A stretch of 64,000 nt of DNA from Nocardia abscessus (GTDB lineage: Bacteria; Actinomycetota; Actinomycetes; Mycobacteriales; Mycobacteriaceae). The first letter of the stretch is position 1, and every line of letters starts with the position of its first letter. A program made the translations under genes and the position numbers. The stretch lies in the NCBI RefSeq assembly GCF_015477775.1, contig NZ_JADLQO010000014.1, forward strand, positions 1 through 64,000, read 5' to 3'. Of this stretch, positions 50,857-59,389 are shown piece by piece. The notes under the pieces were generated by a model. The model did no database searches and was not told the origin of the DNA. It saw only the letters and a list, made by a program, of their open reading frames with translations.

Positions 50857-51174
50857 TCAGCGCGGCTCGTCGACCCCCGGCTCGACGACTTCGGCGTCGA
50901 GGAACCCCTCCGTCTCGGCGACCGGCGGCTTCGTGACCGTTACTTCGGTCTCCGTATCGAGGTCGTGATCGAGATCCTCCCGCGCCGCCGCGTCCCGGCG
51001 AGCCGCGGCGGCCGCCTCGTTCATCTCGATCGCGTCGGTGATCCACTCACCGATCTCCCGGGTGACCTCAGCGACGGTGCCCGTGATGATGTTGGCGATA
51101 TTGCCGACGTGCCGGGCGCCGGAGGACGTCAATTCCTGAATGAGATCCTTGTTGCTTTCGAATTTCCCGATCAT
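50857..51174 (-). CDS. Small helical protein coupled to the desaturase gene
   Basis: 105 residues. Residues 1-65 are predicted helical and amphipathic (LIQELTSSGARHVGNIANIITG, then EIGEWITDAIEMNEAAAA), and the rest is acidic and low complexity, ending in VVEPGVDEPR. No membrane segment or known domain. The start ATG follows the desaturase stop without a gap (TGA-ATG), so it is translated with desA3 and probably acts in the same process. It may be an accessory or membrane-peripheral factor; unknown. Confidence 0.75.
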   Translation of the reverse strand: MIGKFESNKDLIQELTSSGARHVGNIANIITGTVAEVTREIGEWITDAIEMNEAAAAARRDAAAREDLDHDLDTETEVTVTKPPVAETEGFLDAEVVEPGVDEPR

Positions 51175-52323
51175 TCACACGCCCGCTTCGCTCGCCTTCG
51201 GCTGACGCATCACGATAACACCGGGAGACGGCTCGCTCCTGACCCAGCGCGGCGGCAGAGCCAGCTTGAAGATTTTCTTCCATACCGAGCCGATCTGCTT
51301 ACCGAGCGGGCCGGTGTTGTACGGCAAACCGTACTTCTCACACAATGCGCGCACGGTCGGCGCCATCTCCGGATAACGGCTGGCGGGCAGGTCCGGAAAC
51401 AGATGGTGCTCGATCTGGTGCGACAAATTGCCGGACATGATGTGGAACAGTTTGCTTCCGGTGATGTTCGCCGAGCCGAGCATCTGCCGGATGTACCACT
51501 CGCCGCGGGTCTCGTCGGCGGTCTCCTCCTCGGTGAACGTTTGTACGCCGGCCGGGAAGTGACCGCAGAAGATGATGGCGAAGGCCCACACGTTGCGCAC
51601 CAGGTTGGCGGTGACATTTCCGGCGAGGGTGTGGAAGAACAGCGGCCCGGTGAGCGCGGGGAACACCAGGTAGTCCTTGAGCACCTGCTTGCCGGCCTTG
51701 TTCCACTGGCCGAGGATCAGCTGCTTGACCTCCGGCCACTTCTTCTTGCCCGCGAGGATGTTCTCCACCTCGAGGTCGTGGCCCATCACGCCCCACTCGA
51801 ACAGCATCATGAGCACGAAGGCGTACAGCGGCTGCCCGAGACGCAGCACGTTCCACTCCTGGGCCTCGTCCATGCGCAGGATGGAGTAGCCGATGTCGCG
51901 GTCCTTGTTGTGGATGTTGGTGTAGGTGTGGTGCAAGTAGTTGTGCGAGTGCTTCCACTGGTCGGCCGGGCAGACCGTGTCCCACTCGAACACCCGGGAA
52001 TTCAGGCCGGGCTCGCGCATCCAGTCGTACTGGCCGTGCATCACGTTGTGGCCGATCTCCATGTTGTCGAGGATCTTCGACACACTCAGCGACGCCACCG
52101 CGGCCAGCCAGAACGGCGGAAGAAAGCCGAGGTACATCAGGCCGCGCCCGGCGATCTCGAAGCCGCGCTGCGCCTTGATGATCGAGTACAGGTACTCCCG
52201 GTCGCGTTCGCCGAGATCGGCGACGATCGCGGCGCGCAGCTCGTCGAGTTCGCGGCCGAGTTCCTCGATCTGATCCGGGCTGAGGACCAGCGGTCCGTTG
52301 TCGGTTTCGGTCAGGATGGTCAT
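51175..52323 (-). CDS. desA3: Membrane fatty acid desaturase (DesA3-like)
   Basis: 382 residues. Acyl-CoA delta-9-type desaturase that introduces a double bond into stearoyl chains using a diiron centre. All three His boxes are present: H92-NVM-H96, H127-NYL-HH132 and H302-QIE-HH307, with hydrophobic segments at about 60-85, 165-180 and 220-255. ATG 52323 has GGGAGC 7 nt upstream. It follows its electron donor gene by 19 bp, as Rv3229c follows Rv3230c, and is followed by the small helical gene. Confidence 0.93.
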   Translation of the reverse strand: MTILTETDNGPLVLSPDQIEELGRELDELRAAIVADLGERDREYLYSIIKAQRGFEIAGRGLMYLGFLPPFWLAAVASLSVSKILDNMEIGHNVMHGQYDWMREPGLNSRVFEWDTVCPADQWKHSHNYLHHTYTNIHNKDRDIGYSILRMDEAQEWNVLRLGQPLYAFVLMMLFEWGVMGHDLEVENILAGKKKWPEVKQLILGQWNKAGKQVLKDYLVFPALTGPLFFHTLAGNVTANLVRNVWAFAIIFCGHFPAGVQTFTEEETADETRGEWYIRQMLGSANITGSKLFHIMSGNLSHQIEHHLFPDLPASRYPEMAPTVRALCEKYGLPYNTGPLGKQIGSVWKKIFKLALPPRWVRSEPSPGVIVMRQPKASEAGV

Positions 52324-52342
52324 GATTAGCTCCCTTTCGGGG

Positions 52343-53464
52343 TCAGATGTCGACCTCGACGTCGCCGACCGGCGCATTGATGCACAGCTGGATCGGCTGG
52401 TCGGGGTCACTGTCGGTCTCGCCGGTGCGCAGATTGCGCGTGCAGCCGGAGCGGCGCACCGCGGTGCAGGAGAAGCAGATCCCCATGCGGCAGCCGTACT
52501 CGGGACTGAGCCCGGCGGATTCGGCCTGTTCCAGCAGCGTGGCGCCGTCGTTGCGCGCGCTCACCCCGCTGGCCGAGAAGTTCACCGTTCCGTGCGCTTC
52601 CGCGGCGTCGACCGGCGCGAGCGCGATCGTGAACTCCTCGGTGTGCAGCCGGTCTTCCAGCTGCTCGGCCTGATAGATCGTGCGCACCGCGTCCATCAGC
52701 GACTGCGGGCCGCAGACGTAGGTCTGCGCGTCGGCGAACCAGGGCGCGACGCGCTCCAGTTCGTCGTAGTCGAAGTACCCGCCGCCTTTCGCAGGGGCCA
52801 GGTCCACCCACGGCGCATCGGGGTCGACTCGCGGCGCCACGTCCTCGGTGCGGTGCGGATACCGCAGCTCGATGCGAAAGTTGCTGTGCCGCCGTGCGAT
52901 CGCGTCCAGTTCGGCTCGGTGCGGCAGCACTGCCGGCGACTTCGCGTAGTGCAGGAACACGACCTCGCCCGGATGGTCCTCCGCGGCCAGCGTGCGCAAC
53001 ATGGACAGCACCGGCGTGATGCCGCTGCCGCCGCTGATCAGCAAGACGCGCTCCGGCCGCGGATCGGGCAACCGGAACACACCGTCGGCGGGCGTCAGAT
53101 CGACCACCATGCCGGGAGCGGCGTGGCGGTAGAGGTACTGCGACACCAAGCCGTCCGGATGCGCCTTGACGGTCAACTGAATATGACGATCCCGACCGCC
53201 TTCCGGATTCACCGGCGAGTAACACCGCGCGTGCCGCACACCATCGATGACCACGCCGATCTGGACGTACTGTCCGGCGACATGGCCCTTCCACTGCCGG
53301 GTCGGGCGCAGGGTGAGCGTCACCGAACCCGGCGCCGAGCGGCGCACGTGAGTGATTTCGGCCCGCATGTCCCGCACCGTGAGGGTGGGGCGGACCAGTT
53401 CCAGATACCGGTCCAGCGGGTGCGGCGAGGTCAGGGTCTGCACCAGGTTGATGAGATCCACCAT
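52343..53464 (-). CDS. Ferredoxin reductase of the desaturase system (Rv3230c-like)
   Basis: 373 residues. FAD-binding barrel at about 40-145, NAD(P)-binding domain around 150-255 (LLISGGSGITPVLSML), and a C-terminal plant-type [2Fe-2S] domain with C325-x4-C330-x2-C333-x27-C361. It passes electrons from NADPH to the desaturase encoded just downstream. An N-terminal helix of about 30 residues precedes the barrel. The start ATG 53464 has GGAGAACGA directly before it. The operon is divergent from a TetR gene, the probable regulator. Confidence 0.92.
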   Translation of the reverse strand: MVDLINLVQTLTSPHPLDRYLELVRPTLTVRDMRAEITHVRRSAPGSVTLTLRPTRQWKGHVAGQYVQIGVVIDGVRHARCYSPVNPEGGRDRHIQLTVKAHPDGLVSQYLYRHAAPGMVVDLTPADGVFRLPDPRPERVLLISGGSGITPVLSMLRTLAAEDHPGEVVFLHYAKSPAVLPHRAELDAIARRHSNFRIELRYPHRTEDVAPRVDPDAPWVDLAPAKGGGYFDYDELERVAPWFADAQTYVCGPQSLMDAVRTIYQAEQLEDRLHTEEFTIALAPVDAAEAHGTVNFSASGVSARNDGATLLEQAESAGLSPEYGCRMGICFSCTAVRRSGCTRNLRTGETDSDPDQPIQLCINAPVGDVEVDI

Positions 53465-53524
53465 TCGTTCTCCGTGCCTCTTGTCGGGGCTGACGACGTG
53501 CGACCAATTTCAGTGCACGTCTGT

Positions 53525-53539
53525 ACACTCAACTAGTGT
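53525..53539. promoter_or_regulatory. Inverted repeat between reductase and TetR genes
   Basis: ACACT-CAACT-AGTGT, extended imperfectly by GT/AC on the outside, lies 61 bp from the reductase start and about 97 bp from the TetR start. Size and place fit a TetR operator controlling both directions. Confidence 0.5.
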
Positions 53540-53622
53540 GACGGATGACGGGGGCCTGGTGTCAACCGGCGAAACATGTGACTCGAACTACATCTGGAGA
53601 TAGGGCGAATGGTGAACGGATG

Positions 53623-53628
53623 TATGCT
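53623..53628 (+). promoter_or_regulatory. -10 box of the TetR gene
   Basis: TATGCT 7 nt before ATG 53636 predicts a leaderless transcript. The expected -35 position is not consensus. Confidence 0.45.
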
Positions 53629-53635
53629 CACCGGG

Positions 53636-54256
53636 ATGAGTGAGCAGGCGGCTACCCGAGGCGAACGCAAGGAGCGGACCAGGCAGGCACTCCTGGACGG
53701 CACCCTCGCGCTGTCCGCCGACCGCGGATTCGCCGCGCTCAGCCTGCGTGAGATCGCCCGTTCGGCGGGCATCGTGCCGACCGCGTTCTACCGGCACTTC
53801 GCGTCGCTGGAGGACCTGGGCGCCACCCTGGTCGACGACGGCGTCACCGCGCTGCGGCTGGCCCTGCGCGAAGTCCGCCGCAACGCGGACGCCAGCCTGT
53901 CGGACACCGTGCGCTTCGTCTTCGCGCAGGTGGGCCCGAAGCGAGAACTGTTCGGCTTCCTCACCAGAGAGCGCCACGGTGGGTCCGCGGCGCTGCGCAC
54001 GGCCATCGCACGGGAGATCCAGCTGATCGTGCGGGAACTGGTCGCCGATCTGTCCCGGATCAGGGCCTTGGACTCCTGGACGCCGCGTGATCTGGAGATC
54101 GCCGCCGACCTGATGGTCACCACGGTGACCGACGGGATCGCCGCCTACGTATCGGCCGCGACGCGCGACGAGCAGGCGATCATCGATCGCACCGTCCAGC
54201 AGATGCGGTTGATCGCGCTCGGCATGGGCGGCTGGCGGCCGCCGAAGCGCCGCTGA
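53636..54256 (+). CDS. TetR-family regulator, divergent from desaturase operon
   Basis: 206 residues from ATG 53636. The N-terminal helix-turn-helix (residues 15-60, with LSLREIARSAGIVPTAFYRHFASLEDLG) is a clear TetR domain. The ligand-binding domain is helical and of normal length. Fatty-acyl-responsive TetR repressors commonly control desaturase/reductase operons; the divergent arrangement and shared inverted repeat suggest the same here. Start chosen by the leaderless -10, dropping nine codons of a longer frame. Confidence 0.9.
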   Translation: MSEQAATRGERKERTRQALLDGTLALSADRGFAALSLREIARSAGIVPTAFYRHFASLEDLGATLVDDGVTALRLALREVRRNADASLSDTVRFVFAQVGPKRELFGFLTRERHGGSAALRTAIAREIQLIVRELVADLSRIRALDSWTPRDLEIAADLMVTTVTDGIAAYVSAATRDEQAIIDRTVQQMRLIALGMGGWRPPKRR

Positions 54257-54282
54257 TCCGGCGCTCGGCCACGAGCCGCGAT

Positions 54283-55647
54283 TCACCCGGCGGATCGGGA
54301 CTGCCCGGCGTCACCGTCGCCGACCGCGATCCGATCCGGCGGACGTACCGGCAGCAGCACCGCGAGCCCCGCGGCGAGCACGACCAGCAGACCCGCGATG
54401 CCCGCACGGTCCGCGCCGAACAGCCAGACGAACAGGCCGAACAGCGTCGGCGCGAGGAACGACACCGCACGCCCTGTGGTCGTGTACAAGCCGAAGAGCT
54501 GGCCCTCACGCCCCGGCGGCGCGAGACGGGCCAGGAACGAGCGCGCCGCCGCCTGGGCGGGACCGACGAAGACCGTGAGCAGCAAGCCGAAGATCCAGAA
54601 CATCAGCGGGCCGGACACCACGAGCAGCGCCAGCCCGCACACCAGCATGGCGGCCAAGGACCACACGATGACGATCTTCGGCCCCACCCGGTCGTCCAAG
54701 CGTCCCGCGACGATCGCGCCCAGCGCCGCAACGACATTGGCGGCGATGCCGAACAACAGCACGTCCGAGTCGGCGATGCCGTAGACGCGGACGGCGAGCA
54801 CCGCCCCGAAAGTGAACACCCCGGCGAGACCGTCACGGAACACGGCGCTGGCCACCAGGAAGCCGACCGTGCGCCGGTCGGTGCGCCACAGCTCGTTCAG
54901 GTCGCGCCGCAGCACCCGGTACGAGCCGAGGAATCCGGCGCTCGCCGCGCCGGGATCGGCGTCCGTGCGGGGCAATTCCGGCACCGCGAACAGGACCGGC
55001 AGTGCGAAGGCGGCGAACCAGACGGCGGCCAGTACGGCGACCAGGCGGATGTTGATTCCGTCGTCGGTGGGCACACCGAGCAGCCCGCGGTTGTCGCCCT
55101 CGCCGGCGATGAAGCCGAAGTAGCAGATCAGCAGCAGGAAGATGCCGCCGAAATAGCCCATCGCCCAGCCGAATCCGGAGATCCGGCCCACCGTCCGCGG
55201 TGTGGACACCTGCCGCAGCATCGCGTTGTACGGGACGTTCGCCAGTTCGAAGCAGGCCGACGCGAACGCCAGCAGCACCAGACCGAGCCACAGGTCGCGG
55301 TAGTCGTCGTGCACGAAGAACATCAGCGTCATCGCCGCCACGGTGAGTGCGGTCAGTACACCCAGGGAGCGTTTGCGTTTCGCCGAGGCGTCGAAGCGCT
55401 GGCCGCTGACCGGCGCGGTCAAGGCCACGATCAATCCCGCGATACCCAGCGACCAGCCCAGCCAGGCGCTGGCGGAGACACCGCCGGGCAGGTCGTCGCC
55501 GACCTTGTCGGTGAGATACACCGAGAACACGAACGTGAGGATCACGGCGTTGAATGCCGAAGATCCCCAGTCCCACAGCCCCCACGCCACCACTTGCCCG
55601 CGCCCGGCAGCCTGCCCGACCGTCGCCCGGGCGTTCACCTCGGTCAT
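54283..55647 (-). CDS. UMF1/ATG22-type MFS transporter
   Basis: 454 residues, 11-12 hydrophobic segments. The beginning WGLWDWGSSAFNAVILTFVFSVYLTD is the hallmark of the UMF1 (Atg22-like) group of the major facilitator superfamily, and the NVPYNAMLRQVSTPRTVGRISGFGWAMGYFGG region at about 140-170 is also typical. The yeast relative exports amino acids from the vacuole; the bacterial substrate is unknown. It converges on the TetR gene and is divergent from the PadR gene, whose operator could also control it. Confidence 0.9.
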   Translation of the reverse strand: MTEVNARATVGQAAGRGQVVAWGLWDWGSSAFNAVILTFVFSVYLTDKVGDDLPGGVSASAWLGWSLGIAGLIVALTAPVSGQRFDASAKRKRSLGVLTALTVAAMTLMFFVHDDYRDLWLGLVLLAFASACFELANVPYNAMLRQVSTPRTVGRISGFGWAMGYFGGIFLLLICYFGFIAGEGDNRGLLGVPTDDGINIRLVAVLAAVWFAAFALPVLFAVPELPRTDADPGAASAGFLGSYRVLRRDLNELWRTDRRTVGFLVASAVFRDGLAGVFTFGAVLAVRVYGIADSDVLLFGIAANVVAALGAIVAGRLDDRVGPKIVIVWSLAAMLVCGLALLVVSGPLMFWIFGLLLTVFVGPAQAAARSFLARLAPPGREGQLFGLYTTTGRAVSFLAPTLFGLFVWLFGADRAGIAGLLVVLAAGLAVLLPVRPPDRIAVGDGDAGQSRSAG

Positions 55648-55724
55648 GCGCGCAGCTTAATGCGCGCGGACGTTCCGAGTCGGCTCTCAGCCACATCGTG
55701 TGCCGCCGCGGAGCGGCCGGTTTG

Positions 55725-55765
55725 TATGCACCCAGTTGCATAGTACCGAGTGTCACGGTTATTCT
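55725..55765 (+). promoter_or_regulatory. padR promoter with palindromic operator
   Basis: TTGCAT (55736-55741) and TATTCT (55760-55765) are 18 bp apart, and ATG 55772 lies 6 nt after the -10, so the mRNA is leaderless. A perfect inverted repeat TATGCA-N6-TGCATA (55725-55742) overlaps the -35 box and is a likely PadR operator. Confidence 0.65.
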
Positions 55766-55771
55766 CGCCGC

Positions 55772-56329
55772 ATGGCCCTCGAGCATGCGTTGCTGGTATC
55801 GCTCACCGAGCGCGCCGGATCGGGATACGAGCTGGCGCGTCGCTTCGACAAGTCCATCGGCTACTTCTGGAGCGCGACCCACCAGCAGATCTATCGCGTC
55901 CTCAAACGTATGGAGGAGTCCGGCTGGGTCGACGGCGAGTCGGTGGCGCAGGAGGGCAGGCCGGACAAGAAGGTGTACTCGGTGAGCGAGGCGGGGCGCG
56001 GCGAACTCGCGCGCTGGATCGCCGAACCGAGCGACTCGGGCACCCCGCGCAACGAACTCGCGGTGAAGATCCGCGCCGCCGCCTACGGCGACATCACCGC
56101 GTTGCGCGCCGAGGTGGCCCGCCACCGCGACCAGCACGCGCAGCGGCTCGAGCTGTACCGGCACATCGAGAAACGTGACTTCCCCGCCCCGGACCGGCTC
56201 GGCGGGACGGCCCTGCACCAGTACCTCGTCCTGCGCGCGGGCATCCGCGTGGAGTCGGGGTTCGTCGAATGGTGCGACGAAGTACTGCACGCACTGCACC
56301 CGCGCGCGACAGCCCCGCATGCGGATTGA
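55772..56329 (+). CDS. PadR-family transcriptional regulator
   Basis: 185 residues. Winged helix at about 1-80 (MALEHALLVSLTERAGSGYELARRF, then HQQIYRVLKRMEESGWV) and the C-terminal Vir_act_alpha_C-type helical domain. PadR proteins repress detoxification or degradation genes until an aromatic or lipophilic ligand binds. The fadH-like gene starts 21 bp downstream on the same strand and is probably under its control. ATG 55772 fits family length and the leaderless promoter. Confidence 0.93.
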   Translation: MALEHALLVSLTERAGSGYELARRFDKSIGYFWSATHQQIYRVLKRMEESGWVDGESVAQEGRPDKKVYSVSEAGRGELARWIAEPSDSGTPRNELAVKIRAAAYGDITALRAEVARHRDQHAQRLELYRHIEKRDFPAPDRLGGTALHQYLVLRAGIRVESGFVEWCDEVLHALHPRATAPHAD

Positions 56330-56350
56330 CGGAGAAAGGCGACCTCACCG

Positions 56351-58381
56351 ATGAGTTCCTTCCCCCATTTGTTCGAGCCGCTCGATCTCGGCTTCACCAC
56401 CCTGCGCAACCGAGTGGTGATGGGATCGATGCATACCGGGCTGGAGGACCGCGCCTGGGACACCAACAAGCTCGCCGCCTACTTCGCCGAACGCGCACGT
56501 GGCGGCGCGGGCCTGATCATCACCGGAGGCTACGCGCCCAATCGCGCGGGCTGGCTGCTGCCCTTCGGCGCCAAGCTGACCAACAAAACCGAGGCCTACC
56601 GGCACCGCACGATCACCAAAGCGGTGCATGCGGAGGGCGGCAAGATCGCCATACAGATCCTGCACGCGGGCCGCTACTCCTATATGCCGGGCAGTGTGTC
56701 GGCGTCATCGATCAAGGCGCCGATCAATCCGTTCCGGCCGCGCAAACTGTCGGCCAAAGGCATCGAGCGAACCATCGACGACTACGCCCGCTGCGCGAGC
56801 CTCGCCCAGTTCGCCGGGTACGACGGCTGCGAGATCATGGGCGGTGAAGGCTATTTCATCAACCAGTTCCTCGCACCGCGCACCAACAAGCGCACCGACG
56901 CGTGGGGCGGTTCACCGAGCAACCGGCGCCGGATCGCGGTGGAGATCGTGCGCCGCACCCGCGCCGCGGTCGGCCCGGACTTCGTCATCGTGTTCCGTCT
57001 GTCCATGGCCGAACTGGTGGAGCAGGGGCAGAGCTTCGACGAGATCATCGCGCTGGCACAGGAACTCGAAGCCGCCGGGGTGAACATCCTGAACACCGAT
57101 ATCGGCTGGCACGAGGCGCGGGTGCCCACCATCGTGACCTCCGTGCCCCGCGCGGCCTTCGTGGAGTTCACCGCGAAGATCACCGCGCGGGTGAGCATTC
57201 CGGTGTGCGCGTCCAACCGGATCAACATGCCCGAGGTGGCCGAGGAGATCCTGACCCGGGGCGACGCGCAGCTCGTCTCGCTGGCCCGCCCCTTCCTCGC
57301 CGACCCGGAGTGGGTGAACAAGGCCGCGCAGGATCGCGTCGACGAGATCAACACCTGTATCGCGTGCAATCAGGCCTGCCTGGACCATGCCTTCCAGCGC
57401 AAGACCGTCTCCTGCCTGCTCAACCCGCGCGCCGGGCACGAGACGGAACTGACGCTGCTGCCGACCCGTCGCACCAAGCGCATCGCCGTGGTCGGCGCGG
57501 GCCCGGCCGGGCTCTCGGCGGCGGTGAACCTCGCCGAACGCGGCCACCGCGTCGAACTGTTCGAGGCCGACGACAAGATCGGCGGCCAGTTCGACATCGC
57601 CCGCCGCATCCCGGGCAAGGAGGAGTTCAGCGAGTCGATCCGCTACTACAACCGGATGCTCGAGCTGACCGGCGTCACGGTGCACCTGAACAAGCGGGTC
57701 GGCGCCGACGAACTGATCGCGGGCAGCTACGACGAGGTGGTGCTCGCCACCGGTGTGCAGCCGCGCATCCCCGACATCCCGGGTATCGACCACCCCATGG
57801 TGCTGTCGTACGCCGAACTGGTCCGGGAGGAGAAGCCGGTGGGCAAGCGCGTCGCCGTGATCGGCGCGGGCGGCATCGGCTACGACGTCAGCGAATTCCT
57901 CACGGTCGAAGGGCATCCCGCGCTCAAGCTGGACGAGTGGAAAGAAGAGTGGGGCGTCACCTCCGACGACGAGCAGGTCCCCGGACAGCTCGCCACGCCG
58001 CGGCCCGCCCCAGCCGCACGCGAAGTCGTCCTGCTGCAACGCAAAACCACGCCGTTCGGCAAGGACCTGGGCAAGACCACCGGCTGGGTGCACCGCGCCG
58101 CGCTGAAAGCCAAGGGCGTCGAGCAGATCGGCGGCGTGAACTACGAACGCATCGACGACAACGGCCTGCACATCAGCTTCGGCGAGAACCGGCAACGGCC
58201 CCAGCTCATCCCGGTCGACAACGTCGTCGTCTGCGCGGGACAGGAATCCGTGCGCGATCTGGAGGCCCCGCTGCGCGCCGCCGGTGTCAGCCTGCACGTG
58301 ATCGGCGGCGCCGAACTCGCCGCCGAACTGGACGCCAAACGAGCCATCGACCAGGGCACCAGGCTGGCCGCACGGCTGTGA
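56351..58381 (+). CDS. fadH: 2,4-dienoyl-CoA reductase-type flavoenzyme (FadH-like)
   Basis: 676 residues. NADPH-dependent reduction of 2,4-dienoyl-CoA during degradation of unsaturated fatty acids. N-terminal old-yellow-enzyme barrel (1-340) with HAGRYS (105-110) and GEGYFINQFLAPRTNKRTDAWGG; [4Fe-4S] ligands C336, C339, C343 and C355; then FAD-binding VVGAGPAGLS (380-389) and an NAD-binding VIGAGGIGYD further on. All cofactor sites look intact. Preceded by GGAGAAAGGCG. Operon with padR. Confidence 0.93.
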   Translation: MSSFPHLFEPLDLGFTTLRNRVVMGSMHTGLEDRAWDTNKLAAYFAERARGGAGLIITGGYAPNRAGWLLPFGAKLTNKTEAYRHRTITKAVHAEGGKIAIQILHAGRYSYMPGSVSASSIKAPINPFRPRKLSAKGIERTIDDYARCASLAQFAGYDGCEIMGGEGYFINQFLAPRTNKRTDAWGGSPSNRRRIAVEIVRRTRAAVGPDFVIVFRLSMAELVEQGQSFDEIIALAQELEAAGVNILNTDIGWHEARVPTIVTSVPRAAFVEFTAKITARVSIPVCASNRINMPEVAEEILTRGDAQLVSLARPFLADPEWVNKAAQDRVDEINTCIACNQACLDHAFQRKTVSCLLNPRAGHETELTLLPTRRTKRIAVVGAGPAGLSAAVNLAERGHRVELFEADDKIGGQFDIARRIPGKEEFSESIRYYNRMLELTGVTVHLNKRVGADELIAGSYDEVVLATGVQPRIPDIPGIDHPMVLSYAELVREEKPVGKRVAVIGAGGIGYDVSEFLTVEGHPALKLDEWKEEWGVTSDDEQVPGQLATPRPAPAAREVVLLQRKTTPFGKDLGKTTGWVHRAALKAKGVEQIGGVNYERIDDNGLHISFGENRQRPQLIPVDNVVVCAGQESVRDLEAPLRAAGVSLHVIGGAELAAELDAKRAIDQGTRLAARL

Positions 58382-58389
58382 TCGAGCGC

Positions 58390-58416
58390 GGTGGCCGGGC
58401 TCGATGCCCGGCCACC
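58390..58416 (+). terminator. Terminator after fadH
   Basis: An 11-bp perfect stem GGTGGCCGGGC / GCCCGGCCACC with a TCGAT loop, 9 nt after the stop codon. Confidence 0.7.
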
Positions 58417-58430
58417 GTCGCCGCATCGCC

Positions 58431-58436
58431 TAGGCT
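58431..58436 (+). promoter_or_regulatory. -10 box of the SDR gene
   Basis: TAGGCT 7 nt before GTG 58444; separates the SDR from the fadH unit behind its terminator. Confidence 0.5.
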
Positions 58437-58443
58437 GCACCGG

Positions 58444-59247
58444 GTGAGCCTGCCCTCCCCCACCTCCGAGAACCGCGCGGTCGTCACCGGCGCCTCCTCC
58501 GGCATCGGCACCGCGCTCGCCGCCGAGCTCGCCGCTCGCGGCTACTCGCTGATCCTGGTCGCCCGCCGCGACGAACTGCTCACCGAGCTCGCGCAGCGGC
58601 TGACCCTCGCCCACGGCATCACCGCCGAGGTGCGCCCTGTCGACCTGGCCGACCGCGACCAGCGCGGCGCGCTGGTGGAGGAGCTGTCCGCCCGCGACAT
58701 CGCCATCCTGTGCAACAACGCGGGCATCGCGACCTTCGGCGCCGTCGCCGAACTCGACCCGGCCTACGAGCGCGCGCAGATGGAGCTCAACGCCGTCGCC
58801 GTGCACGATCTGACCCTCGCCGTGCTGCCCGGCATGCTCGCGCGTGGCGGCGGCGGCATCCTGATCAGCGGCTCGGCCGCGGGCAACATGCCGATCCCGA
58901 ACAATGCCACCTACGCCGCGAGCAAGGCGTTCGCCAACACCTTCTCCGAATCGCTGCGCGGTGAGCTGAAGGGCTCCGGCGTGCACGTCACGCTGCTGGC
59001 GCCCGGGCCGGTGCGCACCGAGATCCCCGACCCCGCCGAGGCGTCCATCGTCGACCGGATGGTGCCCGATTTCATGTGGGTCTCCTCCGAATACACCGCC
59101 AAGGTGTCCATCGACGCGCTCGCGCGCAACAAGATGCGCGTGGTTCCCGGCCTGATCAGCAAGGGGATGAGCGTGGCGGGACAGTACGGACCGCGCGCGG
59201 TCACCGCACCCATCGCCGGCGCGTTCTACAAGAAGCTCGGCAACTGA
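58444..59247 (+). CDS. Short-chain dehydrogenase/reductase
   Basis: 267 residues. NAD(P)-binding TGASSGIG at 15-22, NNAG at 91-94, catalytic S144, Y157 and K161. The protein continues to a C-terminal KVSIDALARNKMRVVPGL segment typical of classical SDRs acting on lipids or acyl groups in mycobacteria. The GTG at 58444 lies 7 nt behind TAGGCT, so it is leaderless. The substrate is unknown. Confidence 0.92.
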   Translation: MSLPSPTSENRAVVTGASSGIGTALAAELAARGYSLILVARRDELLTELAQRLTLAHGITAEVRPVDLADRDQRGALVEELSARDIAILCNNAGIATFGAVAELDPAYERAQMELNAVAVHDLTLAVLPGMLARGGGGILISGSAAGNMPIPNNATYAASKAFANTFSESLRGELKGSGVHVTLLAPGPVRTEIPDPAEASIVDRMVPDFMWVSSEYTAKVSIDALARNKMRVVPGLISKGMSVAGQYGPRAVTAPIAGAFYKKLGN

Positions 59248-59389
59248 ACGACCGGCGTCAGCGAGCTGTCAAGAAGCGACGCCGCGTGGTCAAGGATCCG
59301 CAAACGACCAGCCCACCGGCCTCGCACCCGGCGTAGTCCTGGCATCGGCCCCGCAATCCGAGAAAGCGGGGGCGACCCAGGAGAACACC

